A stretch of DNA of 64,000 bases from an uncultured Acetatifactor sp. (GTDB taxonomy: Bacteria; Bacillota; Clostridia; Lachnospirales; Lachnospiraceae), in NCBI GenBank assembly GCA_934433135.1, contig CAKRZO010000016.1, positions 1 through 64,000 on the forward strand, written 5' to 3'. Below the pieces are notes generated by a model, which saw nothing but the letters and a program-made list of their open reading frames with translations, made no database searches and had not been told where the DNA came from. Below, in pieces: positions 8,304 to 16,569 of the stretch (position 1 is its first letter; each line of letters begins with the position of its first letter). The position numbers and the translations under genes are program-made.

Positions 8304-9896
8304 TCAGTTCTTCTCTTCCGGCTTCGGCTCTTCGTTCTTCTTATCCTTATTGTACTCAAAAAGCCACTCCCCGCAGGATCCCAGCTTACATTCCGGATAA
8401 TGGCAGGCAACGAAATGATTCGGCTCTACCTCCGTAAGCTTGGGAGCGATTCTGGAACACTTCTCGGTTGCCATATAACATCTGGTATGGAACTTACAGC
8501 CGGTAGGCGGATTAATCGGGCTGGGAATATTTCCCTCCAGAATAATCTTCTCCTTGGTTGCAGAATCCGGATCCGTTGTCGGGATAGAAGATAACAGTGC
8601 TACCGTATAAGGATGTCTGGGATCCTTAAAGATTGCATTCTTATCTGCCAATTCCACAATATTTCCCAGATACATAACGCCGATACGATCGGAAATATAT
8701 TTTACAACCGACAAATCATGAGAGATAAACAGATAAGTCAGGTTATGCTGTTCCTTCAGTTCCTGCAGCAAGTTAATGATCTGAGACTGAATGGACACAT
8801 CCAATGCGGATACACATTCATCACATACCACAAACTTAGGCTTCACGGCAAGAGAACGTGCAATACAGATACGCTGTCTCTGTCCGCCGGAGAACTGATG
8901 CGGGAAACGATGCAGCATATAATCCTGCAGACCGCACTTACGCATGAATTCCAGGATATACTGCTTGGTCTCTTCCGTCCCTTTGGAATACATATTATGA
9001 GTTACCAGACCTTCTTCGATAATCTGTCCTACCGTCATACGGGGATTTAAAGAAGAATAGGGATCCTGGAAGATAATCTGCAAATCCTTACGAAGATGCC
9101 TGATCTCTCCGTAAGTCAACCTGGACAGATCGATACCGTCATCCAACATAGCTTCGTATTTGTCAAAATTGGGAAGAGAACGGTACTTCTCCTTTTCCTT
9201 TTTCACAGCTTCTTCCGCTTCGGCACACTTTGCTTCCTGTGCGGTAATTTTATTCTTCAGCTCTGCAATCTTTGTCTCCAGAGTCTTGTCCTGCTTTTCA
9301 TTCTCCAGATTCTCTTTTCTGCGAAGTTCCAGCTGATTTTCCTGCTGACGCAGCTTAAAGAGCTCTACCTGTGCCGTATACTGTCCCAAAAGCGTCTTGG
9401 TTGCTTCCTCGATATTCGGGCAAACCATGAATCCGCCCAGAATCTTAGCCGTATGATTCAATGCATTCTCAGCAGCAAACACCAACTCATCCTTTGCATT
9501 ATTCTGTTCGTGCGTAACTTCTTCGCCTGCTTCATCGCACTTTTTTACTGCTTCATCCGCTTTCTTCTGTGCTTCGTGATACTTCTGTATCATCTTACGG
9601 GCATGCTTTAAAGTCTCTCCTACATATTTCGGAGCCAGCTCATCCAACGTCCGTCCGTAATACATCGTGCTTCCGGCTGTCTGAGGATAAAGCTGAAGCA
9701 ATACGCGTCCGAAGGTAGATTTACCGCAGCCTGATTCACCTACCAGTCCTAAGGTCTCGCCTTCATAGATATCAATGGAAATGTCCTCGTTGGCACGAAC
9801 ATAAACCTGCGTCTTCTTAAAAGCGGACTCCTTGCCGACAGGGAAATATTTCTTCAGATTAGTAATTGTTAATAACTTTTTCTTGGTGGCTGGCAC
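8304..9896 (-). CDS. Oligopeptide ABC transporter ATP-binding protein, OppF type, with large insertion
   Basis: One of two ATPases energising peptide import. Walker A GESGCGKST (residues 53-61), Q-loop FQDPYSSLNPR, signature FSGGQRQR, Walker B FVVCDECVSALD and H-loop FISHDLS are all present, and the C-terminal oligopeptide-type extension has the clustered cysteines of this family (GCKFHTRC, CHYPEC). At 530 residues it is about 180 longer than usual: residues 82-260, between Walker A and the Q-loop, are a charged, mostly helical insertion rich in Lys, Glu and Gln. The Pro of the usual DEPVSALD is Cys. The start is GTG at 9894-9896 with GGAGG 9 bases upstream; it overlaps oppD by 38 bases. Confidence 0.9.
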   Translation of the reverse strand: MPATKKKLLTITNLKKYFPVGKESAFKKTQVYVRANEDISIDIYEGETLGLVGESGCGKSTFGRVLLQLYPQTAGSTMYYGRTLDELAPKYVGETLKHARKMIQKYHEAQKKADEAVKKCDEAGEEVTHEQNNAKDELVFAAENALNHTAKILGGFMVCPNIEEATKTLLGQYTAQVELFKLRQQENQLELRRKENLENEKQDKTLETKIAELKNKITAQEAKCAEAEEAVKKEKEKYRSLPNFDKYEAMLDDGIDLSRLTYGEIRHLRKDLQIIFQDPYSSLNPRMTVGQIIEEGLVTHNMYSKGTEETKQYILEFMRKCGLQDYMLHRFPHQFSGGQRQRICIARSLAVKPKFVVCDECVSALDVSIQSQIINLLQELKEQHNLTYLFISHDLSVVKYISDRIGVMYLGNIVELADKNAIFKDPRHPYTVALLSSIPTTDPDSATKEKIILEGNIPSPINPPTGCKFHTRCYMATEKCSRIAPKLTEVEPNHFVACHYPECKLGSCGEWLFEYNKDKKNEEPKPEEKN

Positions 9897-10875
9897 TGTT
9901 TCTTACCTCCTTTTCCGGATAAAAGCATCGAATGGACTGATTCGGAGCTACCTCTACCAGTTCCGGCTCCTCATCCATACATTTCTGTGTGCAGTATTTG
10001 CATCTGGGTGCAAATTTACATCCCTTAGGCAATGCAAGAGGATGAGGCACCACTCCGGGGATCGGCTGAAGCTTCTCCCCCTCATTATCCAGACGCGGAA
10101 TAGAATACATCAAGCCTTCCGTATAAGGATGCGACATAGCATTATTCGTAAAAATAGTTCTCGCAGAAGCCTGCTCCACAACCTGTCCGCAATACATTAC
10201 CACAACATCATCCGCCATCTCATTGATAACACCGAGGTCGTGGGTAATGAAGATAATCGAAGTTCCGTGTGTCTTCTGCAAATCATTCATCAGCTTTAAG
10301 ATCTGCGCCTGAATAGTAACATCAAGCGCCGTAGTCGGTTCGTCTGCAATCAGGATCTTCGGCTGACAAGCCAAGGCCATAGCAATCATGACACGCTGAC
10401 GCATTCCTCCGGAAAGCTGATGCGGATACTGCTTGGCAACCGCTTCCGGGTTGGGAATTTGTACATCCTTTAACAGTTCCACCACCTGCTTGGCCGCCTG
10501 CTTCTTGGTCATATGCTGGTGAATGCGCAAAGGTTCACTGATCTGTCTTTCTACCGTAAAGACAGGATTTAAACTGGTCATCGGCTCCTGGAAAATAACG
10601 GAGATCTGATTTCCTCTGACCTGATAAAGCTCTTCTTTGCTAAGTTTTGTCATATCCCGTCCTTCAAACAGGATCTCACCTTTCGCTATATAGCCATTGG
10701 CATCCAGAAGATTCAGAATACTCATGGCAGATACACTCTTACCGCTTCCGGACTCTCCTACAACACCCATGGTCTTGCCGGCTTCTACCGAATAGGAGAC
10801 ATCATTAACAGCCTTTACAATACCTTTCTTGGTCTTGAAATAGGTATGAAGATTTTTGATTTCCAATAATGGCAT
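9859..10875 (-). CDS. Oligopeptide ABC transporter ATP-binding protein, OppD type
   Basis: Second ATPase of the importer, 338 residues, standard length. Walker A GESGSGKS, Q-loop IFQEPMTSLNP, signature LSGGMRQR, Walker B ILIADEPTTALD and H-loop FITHDLG are intact. The C-terminal region carries the cysteines GCKFAPRCKYCTQKC typical of OppD/OppF proteins. The ATG at 10873-10875 follows AAGGAGGAGAATGTC. It begins 13 bases after oppC and overlaps oppF, consistent with translational coupling. Confidence 0.95.
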   Translation of the reverse strand: MPLLEIKNLHTYFKTKKGIVKAVNDVSYSVEAGKTMGVVGESGSGKSVSAMSILNLLDANGYIAKGEILFEGRDMTKLSKEELYQVRGNQISVIFQEPMTSLNPVFTVERQISEPLRIHQHMTKKQAAKQVVELLKDVQIPNPEAVAKQYPHQLSGGMRQRVMIAMALACQPKILIADEPTTALDVTIQAQILKLMNDLQKTHGTSIIFITHDLGVINEMADDVVVMYCGQVVEQASARTIFTNNAMSHPYTEGLMYSIPRLDNEGEKLQPIPGVVPHPLALPKGCKFAPRCKYCTQKCMDEEPELVEVAPNQSIRCFYPEKEVRNSASHQEKVINNY

Positions 10876-10888
10876 GACATTCTCCTCC

Positions 10889-12844
10889 TTATTTATCAAT
10901 ATTTGACTTCGGATCCATTACATCACGCAGGGTATCCCCTACGATATTAATGCAAATGGTCGTAACAGCAAGGAAAATAGAAGTAAACAGCCACTGCCAC
11001 CAGAAATTTTTAATAATCGTAGCATTGTTGGCTCCGTAGAGCATATTGCCCCAGGTAGGACGCGGATAGTTTACACCGAATCCCAGATAGCTTAATGTAG
11101 ACTCGGTCAGCATGCAGGTTGCGAAATCCAGTGTCAGCGTTACCAGAATAACGGAAATGACATTGGGCAGGATATGCTTAAACGCAATCTTCCAGGATTT
11201 AACACCCATAGCCTGTGCAGCTACTACATACTCACTTTCTCTTACGGAAAGCACCTGACCTCTGACAAGCCTCGCCAGACCTGTCCAGGAAAGGACACCC
11301 AGAATACACATGATAATGAAAATACGTGCATTCTCACTTAATGTCATCTGACTCATAACCGCCGACAGAATCATAGCAAAAGGCAGGAAAGGAATGGCGG
11401 AGAAACCTTCCATGACACGCATCAGTACAATATCCACTTTTCCGCCGAAGTAACCGGACAGACAGCCGATGATAATACCGATAATCGTAGAAATAATAAC
11501 CGCAACCGCACCGATTGTCATAGTCAGACGGCCGCCGTTGACAATACGCTGGAAAATATTAGCGCCATATCCGTCGGTTCCGAAAATGTATCCTTTTAAT
11601 CCCCAGCCGGCAATTAGCTGATTGTTCTCACCAACTGCATAGTTCTGGAAGGAACCGGCAAAAATCTTTGTAGCTCCGGTTGCCTTTTGGGGGACATTAC
11701 TCTGTCCGAGAGTGTTTCCGCCCCAAGAATATACATTTCCTTTATTGGTAAGACCTGTGTAGTGATTGGTTCCTGCCACCAGATCCACAAAGTACTCACC
11801 ATCGGCAAGCTTTGCCATGGAGACGCTGTTGGGAAGGAAGTCTCCTGCAAAGCAGACAGAATTATCATCCAGCTGCAGGCAGATATTATTGTTATTCGCA
11901 ATAAGGGATTTGATCTTACGGCCTTTCAGATAATCAGTCAGATTTACGGCTTTTCCGTCAATGTTACTTCTGACCTGTCCGAAAAGTCCTCTTGTTCCGG
12001 TGTAAACCGCATTTCTTGCAGTAGTCAGACCTACAATATAGTTCAAAGTAAAGGATATGTCCTCTAAACCGTGGTTACCTACAAACTTATCAATATTACT
12101 GTATGCATTCTTATTCCCCCACAGATACAGCGTACCATCATTCATCAGAATCGCCGTACACTGATAACCACATTCCAGTTTCTTAATATTGGCAACATCA
12201 ATCTTCTCACCGTTTCGGAATTCTTCCGGCATAAAAGCAATATTGGGATAATCTGCGTCCAGATTCTCACTCTTCTCTGCGCCGTCCGGTATACTGTACT
12301 GGCCAAGACGCTTATTACCCCATCCGTAAATGGTTCCGTCTTCACTGATTGCAATGATATGGTCAATACCGGCTGCCACCATGGCAATCTTATCATTCTT
12401 TACTTCATCCGGTATCTTCTTCACATCCAGACCTGTGGTTCCGATTTTGGTAGCACCCCAGACATAAACCTTACCGGCATTGGACAACCCGACACTGAAC
12501 GTGCCGTAAGTATCAATCATCTTGATATCTTTCTTTAATTCCGAAGGAACCGACAGCATGGACATAACCGGCGGAACGTTCTTCTGAGTTACTTCCGTAT
12601 AAGAATCATAATAATTGGGCATAAACAAAGGTGCGATAAATACAAACAGAAACATGGCTATAACAATGCACAGTGCCGCAACGGCCATCTTTCTTTCAAA
12701 GAAATTACGCACAACCTGCCTTCCCGGGCTTACGATTTCCTCTACATTTAAAGCATCCTTTGCCAGATCATTGCTTCCTCCCCGAAACAGCCTGCGGAAC
12801 ATCCGCCCGAAAGAGAAAGTTGACTTTTTTGTTTTCTTACTCAT
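10889..12844 (-). CDS. OppC-type ABC permease with an inserted RCC1-like beta-propeller
   Basis: Membrane subunit of the peptide importer, 651 residues against about 300 for ordinary OppC. A basic N-terminus and TM1 (residues 53-72) are followed by residues 106-418, which contain seven imperfect repeats of the RCC1 kind, with motifs such as GKVYVWG, GTIYGWGNKRLGQ, GTLYLWGNK and GNVYSWGGNTLGQ spaced by 40-60 residues. The canonical OppC sequence resumes at FGTDGYGANIFQRIVNGGR (residues 421-439), followed by five more membrane segments with the EAA-type loop AAQAMGVKSWKIAFKHILPN. By the family topology the propeller is extracytoplasmic. The start follows GGAGGAAGGATAAA. The reading frame is uninterrupted, so this is a real in-frame insertion. 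Confidence 0.93.
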   Translation of the reverse strand: MSKKTKKSTFSFGRMFRRLFRGGSNDLAKDALNVEEIVSPGRQVVRNFFERKMAVAALCIVIAMFLFVFIAPLFMPNYYDSYTEVTQKNVPPVMSMLSVPSELKKDIKMIDTYGTFSVGLSNAGKVYVWGATKIGTTGLDVKKIPDEVKNDKIAMVAAGIDHIIAISEDGTIYGWGNKRLGQYSIPDGAEKSENLDADYPNIAFMPEEFRNGEKIDVANIKKLECGYQCTAILMNDGTLYLWGNKNAYSNIDKFVGNHGLEDISFTLNYIVGLTTARNAVYTGTRGLFGQVRSNIDGKAVNLTDYLKGRKIKSLIANNNNICLQLDDNSVCFAGDFLPNSVSMAKLADGEYFVDLVAGTNHYTGLTNKGNVYSWGGNTLGQSNVPQKATGATKIFAGSFQNYAVGENNQLIAGWGLKGYIFGTDGYGANIFQRIVNGGRLTMTIGAVAVIISTIIGIIIGCLSGYFGGKVDIVLMRVMEGFSAIPFLPFAMILSAVMSQMTLSENARIFIIMCILGVLSWTGLARLVRGQVLSVRESEYVVAAQAMGVKSWKIAFKHILPNVISVILVTLTLDFATCMLTESTLSYLGFGVNYPRPTWGNMLYGANNATIIKNFWWQWLFTSIFLAVTTICINIVGDTLRDVMDPKSNIDK

Positions 12845-12859
12845 TTTATCCTTCCTCCT

Positions 12860-13903
12860 TTATTTGCTGACTCTGATACGAGGATCTATGAAGCCGTATG
12901 CAATATCAATTACCAGGTTACCGAGCAAAGAGATCGCTACATAAAATAACTGCAGCAAAATAATAACATCGAAATCTGCTGTTCTTAAGGACTGAATCAT
13001 CAGTCTACCCATTCCGTTCAATCCGAACATCTGTTCAATTACCACAGATCCAGAGAAAATGCTTAAGAACCAGCCAATTACCAGCGTTACAATCGGAATC
13101 AGCGCATTACGGAATGCATGGGAATAAATAACTGTTTTCTCCGGAAGTCCTTTTGCTCTTGCGGTTCGGATGCAGTCCATACTCAGCGCCTCAATCATGG
13201 AAGCTCTGGTATACCGCGTCATCCCCCCCAAAGAGCAGAACGTCATGGTAATTAACGGCAGAGCCAGATAATACATGGAGTCCGTAAACCATTTCCATCC
13301 GGTGTAGCTGCTCCCCGGTGTCTTCATACCACTGGGCGGGAAAATGCCCAGGATTGAACAGAATACCCATATAAACAAGATACAGAACAAAAACGTAGGC
13401 AGACTGTATCCGATAATCGTAATCGTCTGAACCGCTCTATCTGTGCGGCTGCCTCTCTTTACTGCACAAGTAATGCCCAAAGGTATGGCAATACCTAATG
13501 CAAAAATCGTTGCAAATATATTTATAAATATTGTATTAATCATGGGCGCTTTTACAATCTTAATGACCTCACCTTTCGCCTCATAGGAATATCCGAAGTT
13601 ACCTTGGAGAAGACCGTCAAATTTTCCATCATATTTGGGATACAAACCAATCCAACGCAAATAACGGACCACCATATTGTTCGTGTCCGTGCCGTATCTT
13701 CTCTGATATGTCAAGTACAATTCCTGGAATCTCGTCTCTTTTTCTTCTGCAGTCATACCCTGCTTTATGGTCTGAATCTCAGCCCTGGCATCTGTCATTG
13801 CCCGGTTATTAGGAATCAGATTATAAATCAAGTACATAATAAATGACAAAATAATCACCATCAAAATCATATATACGAATCTTTTTGCTATATATTTACC
13901 CAT
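12860..13903 (-). CDS. Oligopeptide ABC transporter permease, OppB type
   Basis: Pairs with the OppC-type subunit to form the translocation pore. TM1 (residues 8-31) is followed by an extracytoplasmic loop of about 85 residues, somewhat longer and more charged than usual, containing the family segments LLQGNFGYSYE and PMINTIFIN, then five further membrane helices and the cytosolic coupling loop CIRTARAKGLPEKTVIYSHAFRNALIP. The C-terminus is the expected IDPRIR. The start at 13901-13903 has GAGGA 6 bases upstream. It lies 15 bases before oppC. Confidence 0.95.
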   Translation of the reverse strand: MGKYIAKRFVYMILMVIILSFIMYLIYNLIPNNRAMTDARAEIQTIKQGMTAEEKETRFQELYLTYQRRYGTDTNNMVVRYLRWIGLYPKYDGKFDGLLQGNFGYSYEAKGEVIKIVKAPMINTIFINIFATIFALGIAIPLGITCAVKRGSRTDRAVQTITIIGYSLPTFLFCILFIWVFCSILGIFPPSGMKTPGSSYTGWKWFTDSMYYLALPLITMTFCSLGGMTRYTRASMIEALSMDCIRTARAKGLPEKTVIYSHAFRNALIPIVTLVIGWFLSIFSGSVVIEQMFGLNGMGRLMIQSLRTADFDVIILLQLFYVAISLLGNLVIDIAYGFIDPRIRVSK

Positions 13904-13965
13904 TTGTATTCCTCATTCCGCCATCTAGACTTATAACTGTTTCTATACTCTTTTACACAAAAACT

Positions 13966-14007
13966 CCGGTGCAGGCAGGACCAAGAAAGTGTCCTGTCCA
14001 GCACCGG
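13966..14007 (-). terminator. Stem-loop between the binding-protein gene and oppB
   Basis: CCGGTGC/GCACCGG and AGGAC/GTCCT arms form a long imperfect hairpin without a strong T-run. In binding-protein operons such hairpins commonly protect the 3' end of the upstream message or attenuate read-through, so the binding protein is made in excess. Confidence 0.6.
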
Positions 14008-14044
14008 CCTGACATTTACCTAAAGGCAAATATCTATTTACAAT

Positions 14045-16306
14045 TTACTGAAGCCAGTAAGCATCCGCTTCATCCTTAATATAGTATGCAGAATAATCGT
14101 CATACATGCTGGGATCAATGGTCATCTGATATGCATAATCATAAGCTGCGCTTGTAAATCCGGTAGCGAAGTTGAATATACTATACATAGGAGTTCCGGA
14201 ATAATATCCGTATACAGCCTGCTGATACAGTTCATCCAACATAGGCGCAAAATCACCCAATGTGTTCTGAACTACAAATCCTGCAGCCTTCATGTTAGCA
14301 TCTTCCATAAATCCGGTAACCAACTGATCGGTGAACTCATTAGGAGTAGTACCATACCAGTTGAGTACAAGAGGCATATAGTAATCATCGCCAACCTGGG
14401 TTGTTACATATGCGCCATCCTTGGACTTGTAAATCTTATCGTTCTCGCTGATTTCATCAGCAGGAATCTTCTTATAACGAACGCCTTCGGTATATGCATT
14501 ACCATCTTTGTCATATACCCATCCGCCTGCTTCCAGAACTTCGATAGCACTGTCAGCGGAAGTAGCATATGCATTCAACAGCATTCCCTGTTCTACAGCC
14601 GCCTGGTACATCCAGCTTCCTGTGTAGTAAGGTCCATCCGTAACTCCTCCGTAGCCACCGGTGAAATCTTTTGCGAACTTCGCACGATCCATGCAGTACG
14701 CAATTGCCTGACGAACTTCGGTAAACTGAACAGGACCATAGTCACAACGGAATCCTAACTTACCATAACCTGCACGGCTATAGTGAGTGTAAGCATATTT
14801 TCCGTTAGAGCCGTCAGCCAGAGTGATTACTTCGTCGGTTGCTGCACCGCCGGTGATACCAGCCAGTACATCAACGTTGCCTGCCTTCAGGTCTTCCAGC
14901 TGAGTCTCGGTTACAATTTTACGATATACGATCTTAGCAATCTGAGGCTTAGTACCTTCATAGTTACCAGGGAAGTTTGGATTGATTTCCAGAACTGCAG
15001 TCTTATCAGCATCATCGTAAGATTTTACTACATAAGCACCGGAGTAGGGGAAAGTCTCATCGTTATTATTGCTTGCAGCAACAATGGTATCAGCAGCAAC
15101 AAACTTGTCGCCGTTCTTCTTATAGAAATCTTCTGTCAGATAGCATCCATTACCATCATCTACGATATCTGCATCTCCGAGCCATAAAGCCTTAGGTTCT
15201 GCAGCAAATCCTGCATAAGTGATATCATAGAAATAAGGAATGTATTTATCAGCGATCTGCACAGAGAAAGTCTGCTCATCAATCAGACGAAGCCCTGCAA
15301 TTTCCTTCGTTCCGCTTCCTTCGGTTCCGTCATAGGTATTGAAAGTATCAAAACCAACCAGCTGCATCAGAGCCTTGTGGTCTTTTCCTGCTGCCTGTAC
15401 TCCTACCGGAGTGGAAAGCGCCATTGCACGTGCCAGATAATCCTTTGCGGTAACAGCAGATCCATCACTGAATACCAGGCCATCTTTAATCTTGATGGTA
15501 AAGGTCTTGGTTCCGTCATCGTTCATCACTTCATCATGCTCTGCAACAACGGTGTCGTTCCATACATATCCGCCTTCTTTGGTTGTGGAGATGGTCTCCA
15601 ATCCAACCGTCAGATCCTGAATATCCAAGTCAGCTGCCCCCGGGTTGCTGGCACCGAATACTGCATAACGGAATTTACCGGACAGGTCAGTGGAGTTGCC
15701 CAGGATAATGCTGTTGTCAGCCTTAGCAGATGTCCAGTCGATCAAAGCATCGGAAGGACTCCAGTACGGGTTGGTGGGATGCTCTTCTACACCCTGAATC
15801 TGAGTGTTGTATACATCGTAATATTCGTTTGCATACAGAGGGATTTCAGGAAGCAGGTAATTCCATCTCTGAATATAATATTTCCACCATGCTGCATATA
15901 CATCATCGGGAGTGGCATAGCTGCTGCCTTCCGGTACTTCAGTATTATACACCATAGCCATAGACAGGAAATCCAGACCAAGCGTATAACGCATGCCATC
16001 GCGTTCAATATATGCAAATCCAGTCTCCGGATCCTCGGTTACATCATCAATGGTAACATCTTTGCCAAACTGTTCATACAGAGAAACATAGTCGGTACCA
16101 TATTCTTTGTTTACAAGGGGCTTAAGCTCGGCTATAGGTGCTTCCTCTGCGGGCTCCGTTGATTCTGCGACGCTGCTTTCAACGCTGCTGCTCTCTACCT
16201 GTGTGGTATCAGCATCGGTCTGCTTGCTGTCCTTGTTGCCGCATGCGGTCATGGCCAACATTGCCGCAACCAGTAACAGAGCTAAAACTTTCTTACGGTT
16301 TTTCAT
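14045..16306 (-). CDS. Extracellular peptide-binding lipoprotein (SBP family 5), apparently permuted
   Basis: Substrate receptor of the importer, first gene of its operon. A lipoprotein signal ends in LAMTAC (Cys22), followed by a Ser/Glu-rich linker. The family core is recognisable: GLVFSDGSAVTAKDYLARA, KYAYTHYSRAGYGKLGFRCD, VRQAIAYCMDRAKFAKDFTGG. At 753 residues it is about 200 longer than usual. The segment WNYLLPEIPLYANEYYDVYN (residues 148-167) resembles what normally ends these proteins, yet here it precedes the usual N-terminal segment, and the protein stops soon after ATGFTSAAYDYAYQ, short of the usual end. This looks like a circular permutation. AGGAGGAG precedes the start. Confidence 0.9.
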   Translation of the reverse strand: MKNRKKVLALLLVAAMLAMTACGNKDSKQTDADTTQVESSSVESSVAESTEPAEEAPIAELKPLVNKEYGTDYVSLYEQFGKDVTIDDVTEDPETGFAYIERDGMRYTLGLDFLSMAMVYNTEVPEGSSYATPDDVYAAWWKYYIQRWNYLLPEIPLYANEYYDVYNTQIQGVEEHPTNPYWSPSDALIDWTSAKADNSIILGNSTDLSGKFRYAVFGASNPGAADLDIQDLTVGLETISTTKEGGYVWNDTVVAEHDEVMNDDGTKTFTIKIKDGLVFSDGSAVTAKDYLARAMALSTPVGVQAAGKDHKALMQLVGFDTFNTYDGTEGSGTKEIAGLRLIDEQTFSVQIADKYIPYFYDITYAGFAAEPKALWLGDADIVDDGNGCYLTEDFYKKNGDKFVAADTIVAASNNNDETFPYSGAYVVKSYDDADKTAVLEINPNFPGNYEGTKPQIAKIVYRKIVTETQLEDLKAGNVDVLAGITGGAATDEVITLADGSNGKYAYTHYSRAGYGKLGFRCDYGPVQFTEVRQAIAYCMDRAKFAKDFTGGYGGVTDGPYYTGSWMYQAAVEQGMLLNAYATSADSAIEVLEAGGWVYDKDGNAYTEGVRYKKIPADEISENDKIYKSKDGAYVTTQVGDDYYMPLVLNWYGTTPNEFTDQLVTGFMEDANMKAAGFVVQNTLGDFAPMLDELYQQAVYGYYSGTPMYSIFNFATGFTSAAYDYAYQMTIDPSMYDDYSAYYIKDEADAYWLQ

Positions 16307-16403
16307 TTTTTCTCCTCCTTCTTTTTCTAAGCGTAAAGCTTATATAAAAGTACCCGGATGCATTCAGACTTATCGAAGCTTCTGTTTACTTTTATAAGAT
16401 AGG

Positions 16404-16432
16404 ATTATAATGTACCGAAAAGCAATTGTCAA
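16404..16432 (-). promoter_or_regulatory. Sigma-A promoter of the peptide importer operon
   Basis: Consensus TTGACA and TATAAT with a 17-bp spacer on the minus strand, giving a leader of about 90 bases before the binding-protein gene. Confidence 0.9.
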
Positions 16433-16486
16433 GTGTTTCATAAAAATTTATCAGTTTGAATTGATTTTACATTAATACTTTAAAGT

Positions 16487-16521
16487 AAAAGAACGAAAAG
16501 ACACCGCTTTCCGTTCTTTTT
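16487..16521 (-). terminator. Intrinsic terminator downstream of eno
   Basis: AAAGAACG/CGTTCTTT stem with a purine-rich loop followed by TTTTAC on the minus strand, 49 bases after the eno stop. Confidence 0.75.
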
Positions 16522-16569
16522 ACAACCATTCAAGCTGTATTTTTACAAATGATGCAACAGAATGGCTTA

